IMG/VR virus record: IMGVR_UViG_3300044639_000747
Location: 1-39,496 of that record
Source: a virus
Strand: one strand, 5' to 3'
Length of the DNA: 39,496 nucleotides
Part shown: positions 16,067 through 25,637 of the stretch, in pieces
How the letters are laid out: each line of letters starts with the position of its first letter
How positions within the stretch are numbered: the stretch's first letter is position 1
Made by a program: the position numbers and the translations under genes
The notes under the pieces: model-generated
The model's input: only the letters and a program-made list of their open reading frames with translations
What the model was told of the DNA's origin: nothing
Database searches by the model: none

Positions 16067-16093
16067 CTCGTTGGATTGACCGCCCCCAACGAG
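16067..16093 (+). terminator. Stable hairpin between internal virion genes and scaffold/capsid genes
   Basis: CTCGTTGG and CCAACGAG form an 8-bp stem with an 11-nt loop in the only gap (16061-16182) of this part of the operon. A second dyad, CCTACA/TGTAGG, follows near 16118-16137. There is no T-run, so mRNA processing, stabilisation or partial termination that raises capsid expression is more likely than full termination. Confidence 0.5.
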
Positions 16094-16182
16094 TATTAGA
16101 GCGGTAGTGCACACCAACCTACATACCCCTGTGTAGGAGTGAGAGTGTACGTTCAAACAACAATGTAAGGGAGATGGTTGCG

Positions 16183-16674
16183 ATGAGCAACACAAATCAG
16201 GAATGGCTAGACGACGATGAGTTAGAATTCGATGACTATTCAGATGAACCACAACGTGGTTCTGATGATGTGTTAAAGAAAGTTCGACGTGCAGAACGTG
16301 CGAAGGATAAGCAACTCAAAGAGTTACAAGCGGAATTGGAAAGTTTGCGCAAGTTCCAACGCGAAACTACGGTTAGTCAAGTCCTATCGGAGAAAGGCAT
16401 TAATCCAAAGATTGCCAAATTTATTCCAGGTGATGTTCAATCACCTGAATCCATCAGTGAATGGTTAAAGGATAACGGCGAAGTCTTTGGGTTTACAGTG
16501 GAAGAACCTCGTACTGCTTTAGCGTCAGAAGACATTGCTGCACTACGACAAATGGAATCTGTAGCATCTAATGCTTACACTCCAGATGATGTTAACGATA
16601 TGTTTAGCATCCTCAACAATGCACAGTCGCAGGAAGAATTGTTAAATATTCTTTATGCTAACGGTGCAGAATAA
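16183..16674 (+). CDS. Capsid scaffold-like protein (163 aa)
   Basis: A 163-aa acidic protein immediately before the major capsid gene. The first 30 residues are Asp/Glu-rich, residues 30-65 form a charged coiled coil (RAERAKDKQLKELQAELESL), and the rest is acidic and helical. This layout is typical of phage scaffolds. The start at 16183 is preferred over 16174 because AAGGGAG then has about 9 nt spacing rather than abutting the ATG. Confidence 0.75.
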   Translation: MSNTNQEWLDDDELEFDDYSDEPQRGSDDVLKKVRRAERAKDKQLKELQAELESLRKFQRETTVSQVLSEKGINPKIAKFIPGDVQSPESISEWLKDNGEVFGFTVEEPRTALASEDIAALRQMESVASNAYTPDDVNDMFSILNNAQSQEELLNILYANGAE

Positions 16675-16707
16675 TTCGCAAATCAATCTAACCCCTAAGG
16701 AATAATC

Positions 16708-17718
16708 ATGGCTGTAACAGGCTTATCGGGTGGTTCCGCCAATACCAATGGTGGTCTTGGTGGTGGACAGTATTCGTCCGCCAACAACGTCGGAACATTC
16801 ACCCCATCCAACGGTGCAGGTCTAGTTCAGAAGGCGTATGACCGTCTTGTTGAATTTGAACTTCGTGCCACCCCACTGCTACGTTCAGTAGCAGACAAGA
16901 AGCCAGCACGTCAGGCAATGCCAGGTTCATCTGTAGCACTACAGATTTACAACGACATGGCAGTTGCTAAGAGCGTTCTGTCTGAAGAAGTTGACCCAGA
17001 TGCAGTTGCTCTGTCAACTCCAGATATCGTAACCGTTACTCTAAACGAATACGGTAACGCTACTCTAGTTAGCAAGAAACTTGGTCTTATGTCTCTAGCA
17101 GACGTAGACCCAGCAGTTGCTAACATCATTGCTTTCAACATGGCTGACAGCATTGACGAACTAGCACAGGATGCGTTGCTAACAGGTACTAACGTACTTT
17201 ACGCAACTGGTGGTACAACAACCGCAACAACAACTTCAGGTATCACTTCAGATGACACACTATCTGCTGCTGATGTTCGTCGTGCTGTTGCTAAGTTGCG
17301 TACCAACAAGGCCAATGGTCGCAAGGGCTCACTATACTGGTGTGGTATCCACCCAGAAGTATCCCATGACCTTCGTGCCGAGACCGGTGCTGCTTCATGG
17401 CGTAACCCACACGAGTACCAGAGCAATGATGCAATCTGGGCTGGCGAAATTGGTCAATTTGAAGGTGCATACTTCATTGAATCTCCTCGTCTACGCAAGG
17501 CTAATGATGGCGCAAGCAGCATTCCTGTTTACCGCACATTCATTGCAGGACAGCAAGCACTTGCTGAGGCTGTTGCCGAAGAACCACACGTGGTTATTGG
17601 CCCAGTCGTTGACCGCTTGATGCGTCAACGCCCAATCGGTTGGTACGGTGTTCTAGGACACGCTATCTACCGTCAGGATGCGTTGTTCCGTATTGAGTCT
17701 GCTTCAAGCATTGCTTAA
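16708..17718 (+). CDS. Major capsid protein, N4-gp56-like
   Basis: A 336-aa protein with a Gly/Ser/Asn-rich N-terminus, then a body resembling the N4-gp56 family of HK97-fold capsid proteins. Features include the YDRLVEFELRATPLL segment near residue 45, alternating strands in the middle, YWCGIHPEVSHDLR near 210 and GEIGQFEGAYFIESPR near 245. It follows a scaffold-like gene, has a TAAGGA ribosome site, and is followed by a hairpin. Codon choice looks optimised (regular use of GTT, CGT and AAG). It should form the icosahedral shell. Confidence 0.85.
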   Translation: MAVTGLSGGSANTNGGLGGGQYSSANNVGTFTPSNGAGLVQKAYDRLVEFELRATPLLRSVADKKPARQAMPGSSVALQIYNDMAVAKSVLSEEVDPDAVALSTPDIVTVTLNEYGNATLVSKKLGLMSLADVDPAVANIIAFNMADSIDELAQDALLTGTNVLYATGGTTTATTTSGITSDDTLSAADVRRAVAKLRTNKANGRKGSLYWCGIHPEVSHDLRAETGAASWRNPHEYQSNDAIWAGEIGQFEGAYFIESPRLRKANDGASSIPVYRTFIAGQQALAEAVAEEPHVVIGPVVDRLMRQRPIGWYGVLGHAIYRQDALFRIESASSIA

Positions 17719-17734
17719 TTAGCGACACTAATCT

Positions 17735-17766
17735 CATCCCTAAATCATATAATGGGTTTAGGGATG
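17735..17766 (+). terminator. Hairpin after the major capsid gene
   Basis: CATCCCTAAA and TTTAGGGATG make a perfect 10-bp stem with a 12-nt loop, followed by GGGTTATGTTTCT. The T-tract is poor, so it may be a partial terminator or protect the 3' end of capsid mRNA. Confidence 0.6.
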
Positions 17767-17796
17767 GGGTTATGTTTCTAACATATAAGGAAAATA

Positions 17797-18048
17797 ATGG
17801 GATATCTATTTGTACCACCAGTGGTAGACGAAGGACCAATGGGTGGCAACTGGCTGTTTGCCAGGTATACACGCAAGCAAGGTGTAACTATTTTCCGTAT
17901 TGACGGTGAATGGTATGAAGATAGATTTGTTTCGCAAGACGACTTGGATGCCTCGGATGTTTTCTATCTAGGTGGACATGAGTACCCAGTAACCGAAGCC
18001 GAAAAGAATGACCTTGAGGCTGCAGGCTATGATGTGATTACGACATGA
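17797..18048 (+). CDS. Hypothetical structural protein (83 aa)
   Basis: An 83-aa acidic protein with aromatic beta-strand-like segments (WLFARYTRKQGVTIFRIDGEWYED). AAGGAAA precedes the ATG. It follows the capsid gene and overlaps the next by ATGA. A head-completion or adaptor role is possible from position only. Confidence 0.7.
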   Translation: MGYLFVPPVVDEGPMGGNWLFARYTRKQGVTIFRIDGEWYEDRFVSQDDLDASDVFYLGGHEYPVTEAEKNDLEAAGYDVITT

Positions 18049-18271
18049 GTCTACTAGAATCGTTAACCGTTGTATCTCTAGCCCTAGGCATTATTGCAAT
18101 GCTAGGTAAGTGGTTAGTTGTTAACCCATTAAAGTCTTACATTAAAGAACAGACATATCCTATCCAGCCTACGGCTAATGGTGGTCGCAGTCTTCCAGAC
18201 ATTGCCCGTACGGTGGACAGGATTGAAAAGCGTTTAGATGAGCACATTACATTACATCTTAAGGATGAACT

Positions 18272-18275
<4 letters not shown>
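18045..18275 (+). CDS. Small membrane-anchored coiled-coil protein (76 aa)
   Basis: A 76-aa protein with one hydrophobic segment at residues 4-27 and a charged C-terminal helix (ARTVDRIEKRLDEHI) that looks like a short coiled coil. It overlaps both neighbours by ATGA. Small proteins of this shape occur near actinophage head-tail genes; it could be a virion membrane-contact protein or an accessory holin. Uncertain. Confidence 0.65.
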
Positions 18276-20369
<2,094 letters not shown>

Positions 20370-20370
<1 letters not shown>

Positions 20371-20537
20371 TGGATGAATTAGTTTGGTATGAAATTACCT
20401 GTCACACAGATGGATGTGACTGGAACAATGTAATGGTTCGTGGTCAAGGACCAGAAGAGACTGCATTTATGTGTGGTCCTTGCGGTGGAATGGTAGATGA
20501 TTGGATAGTTTCAGAGGACCAAACAGATGGCTTGTAG
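20370..20537 (+). CDS. Small zinc-ribbon-like protein (55 aa)
   Basis: A 55-aa acidic protein with C-x4-C spacing (CHTDGC) followed by CGPC, suiting one zinc ion. The start at 20370 overlaps the fibre stop (TAATG), which is better than the upstream in-frame ATG at 20352. The 3' end overlaps the next mini-gene. Function unknown. Confidence 0.7.
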
Positions 20538-20622
20538 AACAGGTTGCCCCACACAGGATTGTGAATCCTATGCAGATTGCTGCAAGAGTGTAGCAATTAA
20601 TAAGTCCTCACTACGACCATAA
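20527..20622 (+). CDS. Cysteine-rich mini-protein (31 aa)
   Basis: A 31-aa frame with cysteines at 3, 7, 12, 18 and 19, opening MACRTGCPTQDC and then SYADCCKS. I recognise the TGCPTQD...SY..C pattern from small proteins often seen in actinophage genomes, so it is probably real despite its size. It overlaps the previous gene by 11 bp. It likely binds metal or forms disulfides. Function unknown. Confidence 0.7.
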   Translation: MACRTGCPTQDCESYADCCKSVAINKSSLRP

Positions 20623-20644
20623 AGTAGTATGGTACGATTATAGC

Positions 20645-21712
20645 ATGGTTAAAATTGCAGTCTATGCTATAGCCAAGAACGAGGCTAAGCACGTTAAGCA
20701 GTGGTATGAAACCACTAAAGAAGCAGATGTCCGAATTGTCCTAGATACTGGGTCAGAAGATGACACCTATGAACTACTTCAGAAGTACCCCATAGAAGCC
20801 CACAGAGCCACGCTAAGCGACTTTAGGTTTGATGTGGCTAGAAACATGGCACTAGACCTTATACCTGCTGACGTTGACGTGTGCGTTGTTTTGGATATGG
20901 ATGAATTGCTAGCACCAGACTTCCTTGACAAGGTAAAACAGGCTTGGAAGTCAGATACCGATAGGGCTTGGGTCATGTGTGACACAGGCAATGTCTGGGC
21001 TAGTAACACTCGTGCTCATTCAAGACATGGGTATAGGTGGAAGTATCCATGTCATGAGGTTATCGTACCTCTTGGTACGGACAACTCAATAGTAGTTGAA
21101 ACTTTAATTACTCATAAACCTGATAACAGTAAACCTCGCAGCAGTTACCTTTCACTACTAGAACTTGGTCACAAAGAAGACCCAACAGACCACCGCATGA
21201 TTGTCTACCTAGCCCGTGAGTATTACTTCAAGGGTATGTGGCAAGAACTTATTAATGTGGGTAAAAAGTTAGAAGATATTCCCGGTTGGAATATTGAACG
21301 TGCTCAGACTTGGCGAGGCATAGGCGAAGCCTACTGCAAGTTAGGTAATGACCTAGAGGGTCTGTACTGGTTGCAACGTGGTGTTGAAGAATCACCAGAT
21401 GACTTAGAGGCTTGGTTCCCATTAGCGTTTTACTACTACGAACGTAAGATGTGGAATCACTGCTATCAAACAGCAATGGTTGTTGAGACTATTAAGTCTC
21501 AGGGTAATGCACACTATATTGCTGACTCATCAATGTCTTGGAGAATGTACGACTTACTTTCCATTGCGTGCTGGAACCTAAGCAAGAAGGGTTCTGCTAA
21601 AAAGTATGCACGCAAAGCAGTTGAACTTAATCCAGACGATGAACGTCTAGTTAAAAACTATGAATTCATTATGACGCAGACAGCCAAACAATTCAAGGAT
21701 AATAATGCATAG
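20645..21712 (+). CDS. GT2-family glycosyltransferase with C-terminal TPR-like repeats
   Basis: A 355-aa protein. The N-terminal GT-A domain has IAVYAIAKNEAKHV (residues 4-17), LDTGSEDDTYE (33-43) and a DxD-type metal/nucleotide-sugar motif LDMDE (83-87). Residues about 190-345 are helical repeats of TPR type (AYCKLGNDLEGLYWLQRG; YARKAVELNPDDERL). This combination is common in sugar transferases acting on proteins or surface glycans. It has no obvious Shine-Dalgarno, follows the collagen-fibre cluster, and overlaps the next gene by ATG-CATAG. The threonine-rich fibre nearby is an attractive acceptor, which is inference. Confidence 0.85.
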   Translation: MVKIAVYAIAKNEAKHVKQWYETTKEADVRIVLDTGSEDDTYELLQKYPIEAHRATLSDFRFDVARNMALDLIPADVDVCVVLDMDELLAPDFLDKVKQAWKSDTDRAWVMCDTGNVWASNTRAHSRHGYRWKYPCHEVIVPLGTDNSIVVETLITHKPDNSKPRSSYLSLLELGHKEDPTDHRMIVYLAREYYFKGMWQELINVGKKLEDIPGWNIERAQTWRGIGEAYCKLGNDLEGLYWLQRGVEESPDDLEAWFPLAFYYYERKMWNHCYQTAMVVETIKSQGNAHYIADSSMSWRMYDLLSIACWNLSKKGSAKKYARKAVELNPDDERLVKNYEFIMTQTAKQFKDNNA

Positions 21713-22088
21713 TCACACAGCAAAGATTCTTACCTGGAAACTCGATAAAAACTTTAACTACATTCCCGGTGCATGGGGATGCACTGATTGTTCAGAAACA
21801 TTTACTGAATCACCTAGTAATGGCATGGAAAAAGTTGAACACTTGCATACAGAATATGTTGAAGGTTGTTTTGCTTGCAAGATTAGTACCTTGCAGATGT
21901 CAACTGGTGATGCTAACGGCGATTTAGTTAGCAATGGTTGGACCAATAAAAAATGGAACAACGAATTAAAGTTATACCGTGATGCTCGTGCTCAAGGTAT
22001 ACAGCCTGAAGGAACATCCACTGCCAAGATTCGCAAGGCTATGGATGTAAGCGATAAGACAGGACATGCGTACGGCAGTGCGCTTTAA
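21705..22088 (+). CDS. Conserved actinophage hypothetical with CxxC pairs (127 aa)
   Basis: A 127-aa protein with CTDC at residues 26-29 and CFAC near 55, then the segment ISTLQMSTGDANGD and a basic helix ELKLYRDARAQGIQPEGT. I recognise this ISTLQ...YRDARAQGIQP pattern from many actinophage proteins of unknown function. The paired CxxC motifs suggest zinc binding. It overlaps the glycosyltransferase gene by 8 bp. Confidence 0.75.
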   Translation: MHSHTAKILTWKLDKNFNYIPGAWGCTDCSETFTESPSNGMEKVEHLHTEYVEGCFACKISTLQMSTGDANGDLVSNGWTNKKWNNELKLYRDARAQGIQPEGTSTAKIRKAMDVSDKTGHAYGSAL

Positions 22089-22100
22089 CAAGGAAAAATA

Positions 22101-22811
22101 ATGGCATACAAACCAAGAAAAGATATTAAAGTTTCTGAATCATACATCCAGAAACTTCGTGATGCAGGTTCCAAAAAGGCTGCCCTAGAAAAGTACGGTA
22201 GTTCAAGTGACCCTAAGATGCGTGAAGCATTGCGTCGTTTTTACGGTGCTAGTGCACCTGCACCAATGAAAGACTCTAGTCGTACCGTTGCTAGAACTTT
22301 ACCAAAGAAGAGCATTCCAATGAAGACCGTTGCACAGTCAAAGCCTTCCCGTACTGGTGTCCCTGCTCGTGGTGGAACTGCAACCAAGACTACAGCAACC
22401 CGAAAAGGTATGACGATGAAGCAAGCAGGAGATGCTGCTGCTAAGTTTAACAATGCAGTTGAAGGTGCAATCGTTGCTGCAATCCCTCTTGGTAGAGGTG
22501 CTAAACTTGCTAAGACCGTAGCAGGCAAAGTAGTGAGCCGAGCAAAGACTGGTTCTGATACCGCCAAGTATTACGGTGCTGCTGCACGAAACATGTCTAC
22601 TCGTGCTCAAAAAGCAGGAGAGATGCGTAGCACACAGCAAGCAGTTGCTGCTGCTAGCAAGAAGAAGGCTAGTGGATTGCAAGGTGCTGCAACTCGTAAG
22701 GCAAACGCAAAGGCTGCAGAGAAAGCAAGACTAGAGCGTAACGCTAAGGCTGCTGCCACTCGTAAGCGTAATGCTGCTGCTGCTAAGCGTGCAGCCAGGG
22801 CAGGTAAGTAA
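22101..22811 (+). CDS. Lysine/alanine-rich basic protein (236 aa)
   Basis: A 236-aa strongly basic protein. Residues 1-55 contain a small folded-looking region (YIQKLRDAGSKKAALEKYGS), and the remainder is Ala/Lys/Arg/Thr-rich. The last 90 residues resemble a histone H1 tail (KAAATRKRNAAAAKRAAR). It is first in a run of seven short genes for basic or metal-binding proteins. DNA condensation inside the capsid is a plausible role; no specific family is recognised. Confidence 0.65.
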   Translation: MAYKPRKDIKVSESYIQKLRDAGSKKAALEKYGSSSDPKMREALRRFYGASAPAPMKDSSRTVARTLPKKSIPMKTVAQSKPSRTGVPARGGTATKTTATRKGMTMKQAGDAAAKFNNAVEGAIVAAIPLGRGAKLAKTVAGKVVSRAKTGSDTAKYYGAAARNMSTRAQKAGEMRSTQQAVAAASKKKASGLQGAATRKANAKAAEKARLERNAKAAATRKRNAAAAKRAARAGK

Positions 22812-23293
22812 TGGCTGCTAAAGGTCAAAGTGGAGGCGGAGGTCTCGGCGGTGGTGGTATGCGTGGTGGTGGTGGTAGCGGTAAAAGCAATGTTACCAAC
22901 ATTGGCACCAGAAAACCACTTACTAATGCTGAAATAAAAAAGCGTGCTGCTGCTGCTAAGAAAAATGCAGTCACTAAGGCTGCTAAGATTCCAGCAGATA
23001 GAATGCAATATGGTCCTGTACAAAAGTGGGGAATGAATCCTACTAAGCCAGCACCTAAGGCACCTGCTCCAGCAAAACGTACTCTAGCATCAGATGCAAA
23101 GAAAGTGGCAAAGTCCCCTAAGACTAAGGCTGCTGGTACCGCTGTTGCTGTTGGTGCTGGTTATGCAAAGTTACGTGCTAACGACAAGGCACGTCAGCAA
23201 AAAATGATTACCATTAAAAATCAGTGGGAAAAGTCTGCTGCTAAAAAATCAGGCATGACCCTTAATGAATACATAAAGAAGTACGGTAAATAA
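22811..23293 (+). CDS. Gly-rich then Lys/Ala-rich basic protein (160 aa)
   Basis: A 160-aa protein with a Gly-rich N-terminus (GGGGLGGGGMRGGGG), a Lys/Ala/Pro middle, a small hydrophobic AAGTAVAVGAGYAKL segment near 112-126, and a C-terminal helix (SGMTLNEYIKKYGK). The start overlaps the previous stop (TAATG). Function unknown; same compositional class as its neighbours. Confidence 0.65.
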   Translation: MAAKGQSGGGGLGGGGMRGGGGSGKSNVTNIGTRKPLTNAEIKKRAAAAKKNAVTKAAKIPADRMQYGPVQKWGMNPTKPAPKAPAPAKRTLASDAKKVAKSPKTKAAGTAVAVGAGYAKLRANDKARQQKMITIKNQWEKSAAKKSGMTLNEYIKKYGK

Positions 23294-23295
23294 TT

Positions 23296-23448
23296 ATGTG
23301 TGCAACATGTGGATGCAATCACAAGAACTACCAGCACGAAATGCCTAAGATGCCAGGCTCTTACAAGGGTATTGACAAAGTAAACTACAACATGCCGAAG
23401 GTACCAGCAGTTCCTGCCATGCCTCGCACAACTAAGAAGGGTAAGTAA
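23296..23448 (+). CDS. Small Cys-cluster, Met/Pro/Lys-rich protein (50 aa)
   Basis: A 50-aa frame opening MCATCGCNHKNYQHE, giving a C-x2-C-x-C-x-H cluster, followed by Met/Pro/Lys repeats (MPKMPGSYKG, MPKVPAVPAMP). It fills the gap between two basic-protein genes with only 1-3 nt spare on either side, and composition matches the block. It probably binds a metal through the N-terminal cluster. Function unknown. Confidence 0.7.
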   Translation: MCATCGCNHKNYQHEMPKMPGSYKGIDKVNYNMPKVPAVPAMPRTTKKGK

Positions 23449-23449
23449 T

Positions 23450-23656
23450 ATGCCAATGAACAAACCAGGTAAGCCAATTAATTTTGGTAAGCCAAGCCCA
23501 CGCTCAAAGCCAGGTACTGGTATTAAGAAGCCGCTTCCAGTAAAGCCAGGTAACGGAAAAGTTACAACAATGCCCGTTAAGCCAGGTAACAAAATGAAGC
23601 CGATGCCAGTGCGTCCAAAGCCAAAGGCACCACGTAACACTAAGAGGGGCATGTAA
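23450..23656 (+). CDS. Pro/Lys-rich small protein (68 aa)
   Basis: A 68-aa protein made almost entirely of Pro, Lys, Gly, Met and Asn, with PVKPGN repeats (LPVKPGNGK, MPVKPGNKM). Probably disordered and strongly basic. It starts 1 nt after the previous stop. It would suit binding to DNA or RNA, but nothing more can be said. Confidence 0.6.
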   Translation: MPMNKPGKPINFGKPSPRSKPGTGIKKPLPVKPGNGKVTTMPVKPGNKMKPMPVRPKPKAPRNTKRGM

Positions 23657-23657
23657 C

Positions 23658-24044
23658 ATGCCGAAGCAACCAATAAAGAAGCCAGTGGCGAAGAAGACTG
23701 TTGCTAAAGTAACTGCCAAGAAAACCGCAGTTAAGCCGAAGGCTTCCACAACAGCAAAGCCAAAGAGTTCTCCCAACCTAAAGAAGGGTGGACTTGCTCC
23801 AGCCTCTCAGCAAGTTAAGATTAAGAACTTAAAGTCTGAACTTAAGTATGCTATTGATAGTGACTGGTCTGCAAACCACCCAATCAAGGCTCGCAAGATG
23901 CAGGTAAATGCTGAAAAAGAACTAATGAAAATCTATAAAAAATTAGGTTACACAAAGGTAACAAAAGCAGAACAGTTCAACTACAATAGTTACCCAACCA
24001 GAGGTAACAAAATAGGCAAGCAATCCGAAAGTTGGAGAGGCTAG
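23658..24044 (+). CDS. Histone H1-like basic protein (128 aa)
   Basis: A 128-aa protein. The first 50 residues are a Lys/Ala/Pro/Thr tail (KKPVAKKTVAKVTAKK), and residues 55-128 look folded and helical (LKSELKYAIDSDWSANHP, VNAEKELMKIYKKLGY). A charged tail plus a small globular domain recalls H1-type condensing proteins. No specific family is identified. Confidence 0.65.
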   Translation: MPKQPIKKPVAKKTVAKVTAKKTAVKPKASTTAKPKSSPNLKKGGLAPASQQVKIKNLKSELKYAIDSDWSANHPIKARKMQVNAEKELMKIYKKLGYTKVTKAEQFNYNSYPTRGNKIGKQSESWRG

Positions 24045-24048
24045 CAAC

Positions 24049-24336
24049 ATGGTAGCAAAGAAGGACCCTCGCCTAACACGTGCAGGTGTTTCTGGCTACA
24101 ACAAGCCAAAGCGTACACCTAACCATCCAAAAAAGTCACACGTTGTTGTGGCTAAAGTTGGTACTGAGGTTAAGACTATTCGCTTTGGTCAGCAGGGTGT
24201 GTCTGGCTCCCCAAAGAAATCTGGGGAGTCAGCATCCTATGCTGCACGTAGACGGTCATTCAAGGCACGTCACGCATCTAACATTAACAAGGGTAAGATG
24301 TCCGCAGCATACTGGGCAGACAAGGTTAAATGGTAA
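24049..24336 (+). CDS. Conserved viral basic protein (95 aa)
   Basis: A 95-aa protein opening KDPRLTRAGVSGYNKPKRTP, then VVVAKVGTEVKTIRFGQQGV, YAARRRSFKARHASNI and SAAYWADKVKW. I recognise this pattern as a conserved uncharacterised protein of marine and freshwater phages and other large DNA viruses. It is basic and probably adopts a compact, possibly nucleic-acid-binding fold. It is coupled to the next gene by TAATG. Confidence 0.8.
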   Translation: MVAKKDPRLTRAGVSGYNKPKRTPNHPKKSHVVVAKVGTEVKTIRFGQQGVSGSPKKSGESASYAARRRSFKARHASNINKGKMSAAYWADKVKW

Positions 24337-24731
24337 TGGCTTACACCAACCCTGCTAAACGAGAAGCACTTAAGAAAAAGATTATGGCTAGTTCCAAAGG
24401 TGGTAAGCCTGGTCAATGGTCTGCTCGTAAAGCACAACTACTTGCACAAGAGTACAAGAAGTCTGGTGGTGGATACTCCGGTCCTAAGACTTCTAAGCAG
24501 AAGTCCCTATCCAAGTGGACTAAAGAAGACTGGGGTACCAAGTCAGGTAAGCCTAGCACTCAAGGTAGCAAGGCTACAGGTGAACGCTACCTACCCAAGA
24601 AAGCCAGAGCAGCACTCACCTCTGAAGAGTACAAGAAGACCTCTGAGGCTAAACGCAAAGGCACCAAGGCTGGTAAACAGTTCGTGAAACAACCAAAAAC
24701 TATTGCAAAGAAAACGGCAAGGTATAGATAA
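24336..24731 (+). CDS. DUF5872-like conserved basic protein (131 aa)
   Basis: A 131-aa protein containing GKPGQWSARKAQLLAQEYKK, SLSKWTKEDWGTKSGK, ATGERYLPKKARAAL and KQFVKQPKTIAKKTARYR. These segments match the DUF5872 family found across phages and giant viruses. The start at 24336 overlaps the previous stop. Function is unknown for the family. With the preceding gene it forms a pair whose members also recur in distant viruses. Confidence 0.8.
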   Translation: MAYTNPAKREALKKKIMASSKGGKPGQWSARKAQLLAQEYKKSGGGYSGPKTSKQKSLSKWTKEDWGTKSGKPSTQGSKATGERYLPKKARAALTSEEYKKTSEAKRKGTKAGKQFVKQPKTIAKKTARYR

Positions 24732-25630
24732 TGGCAACATTCGGTTCAATGGCTGATGAGGTTGTACGTAAACTAGCAGGGTTTACGCTACGTCAAGACC
24801 GTCAAACACATCTCACTGCTGCAGTAAACTCAACAGCAACTAGCATTACTGTTGCCTCAGCAAACAACATCTCAAGCGGTATTATCCAAATTGATGATGA
24901 ACTAATCTATGTGGACTCTTATGACCGTAACAGTGGTACGCTCAGTGTCCCACCATATGGTCGTGGCTACAATGGTACACAACCAGCAACGCACCAGAAT
25001 GGTGCACGAGTTATCATTTCTCCTACATTCCCATCCGTAGACGTGAAGGGCGCAATCAATGAAACCATTGAAGCAACATTCCCAGACCTATACACTACGG
25101 GAGTACATACGTTTTCATTTTCTCCAGCAAAATCAACTTACCCGTTGCCTGAAGAAGTGGAAACAGTACTCTCCGTGTCTTATGAAACTACTGGTCCATC
25201 TAAGGAATGGTTGCCTATTCGTGGTTGGCGCATTGACCCTATGGCTAACATTGATGCTTTTAATTCTCGCAATAGTATTAGCCTCTATACTGGTGTTGAG
25301 CCTGGAAGAACCGTACAGGTATTTTACACATCTGCTCCTACAGTAATGGACACAAACGATGATGACTTTGCAACAGTTACAGGCTTACCTGCATCCTGTA
25401 AAGATGTCATTGTCCTTGGTGCTGCAGCACGCCTAGCATCATTCATTGACCCAGGTCGCTTGACCTTTGGTTCTGCTGAGTCTGACCAACAATCACAAAT
25501 TGCTGGTCGTGCTTATGGTGCCGGTACCAACGCATCCAAATATCTTCTTGCCTTGTTTGATAAGCGTCTTGCTGAAGAGACACGCAAACTTCAAGACCGC
25601 AACCCAATCCGCATCCACTTCACCCGATAG
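24731..25630 (+). CDS. Head-tail adaptor / tail tubular-like protein (299 aa)
   Basis: A 299-aa protein. Residues 1-95 contain strands with IIQIDDELIYVDSYDR and a GRGYNGTQPATH turn like those in phage tail or fibre attachment domains. The remainder is mixed alpha/beta with a conserved-looking C-terminus (KLQDRNPIRIHFTR). Position before fibre and large tail genes, and size, suit an adaptor or tail tubular A-type protein of a short tail. Family assignment is tentative. Confidence 0.6.
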   Translation: MATFGSMADEVVRKLAGFTLRQDRQTHLTAAVNSTATSITVASANNISSGIIQIDDELIYVDSYDRNSGTLSVPPYGRGYNGTQPATHQNGARVIISPTFPSVDVKGAINETIEATFPDLYTTGVHTFSFSPAKSTYPLPEEVETVLSVSYETTGPSKEWLPIRGWRIDPMANIDAFNSRNSISLYTGVEPGRTVQVFYTSAPTVMDTNDDDFATVTGLPASCKDVIVLGAAARLASFIDPGRLTFGSAESDQQSQIAGRAYGAGTNASKYLLALFDKRLAEETRKLQDRNPIRIHFTR

Positions 25631-25637
25631 GTAAATC

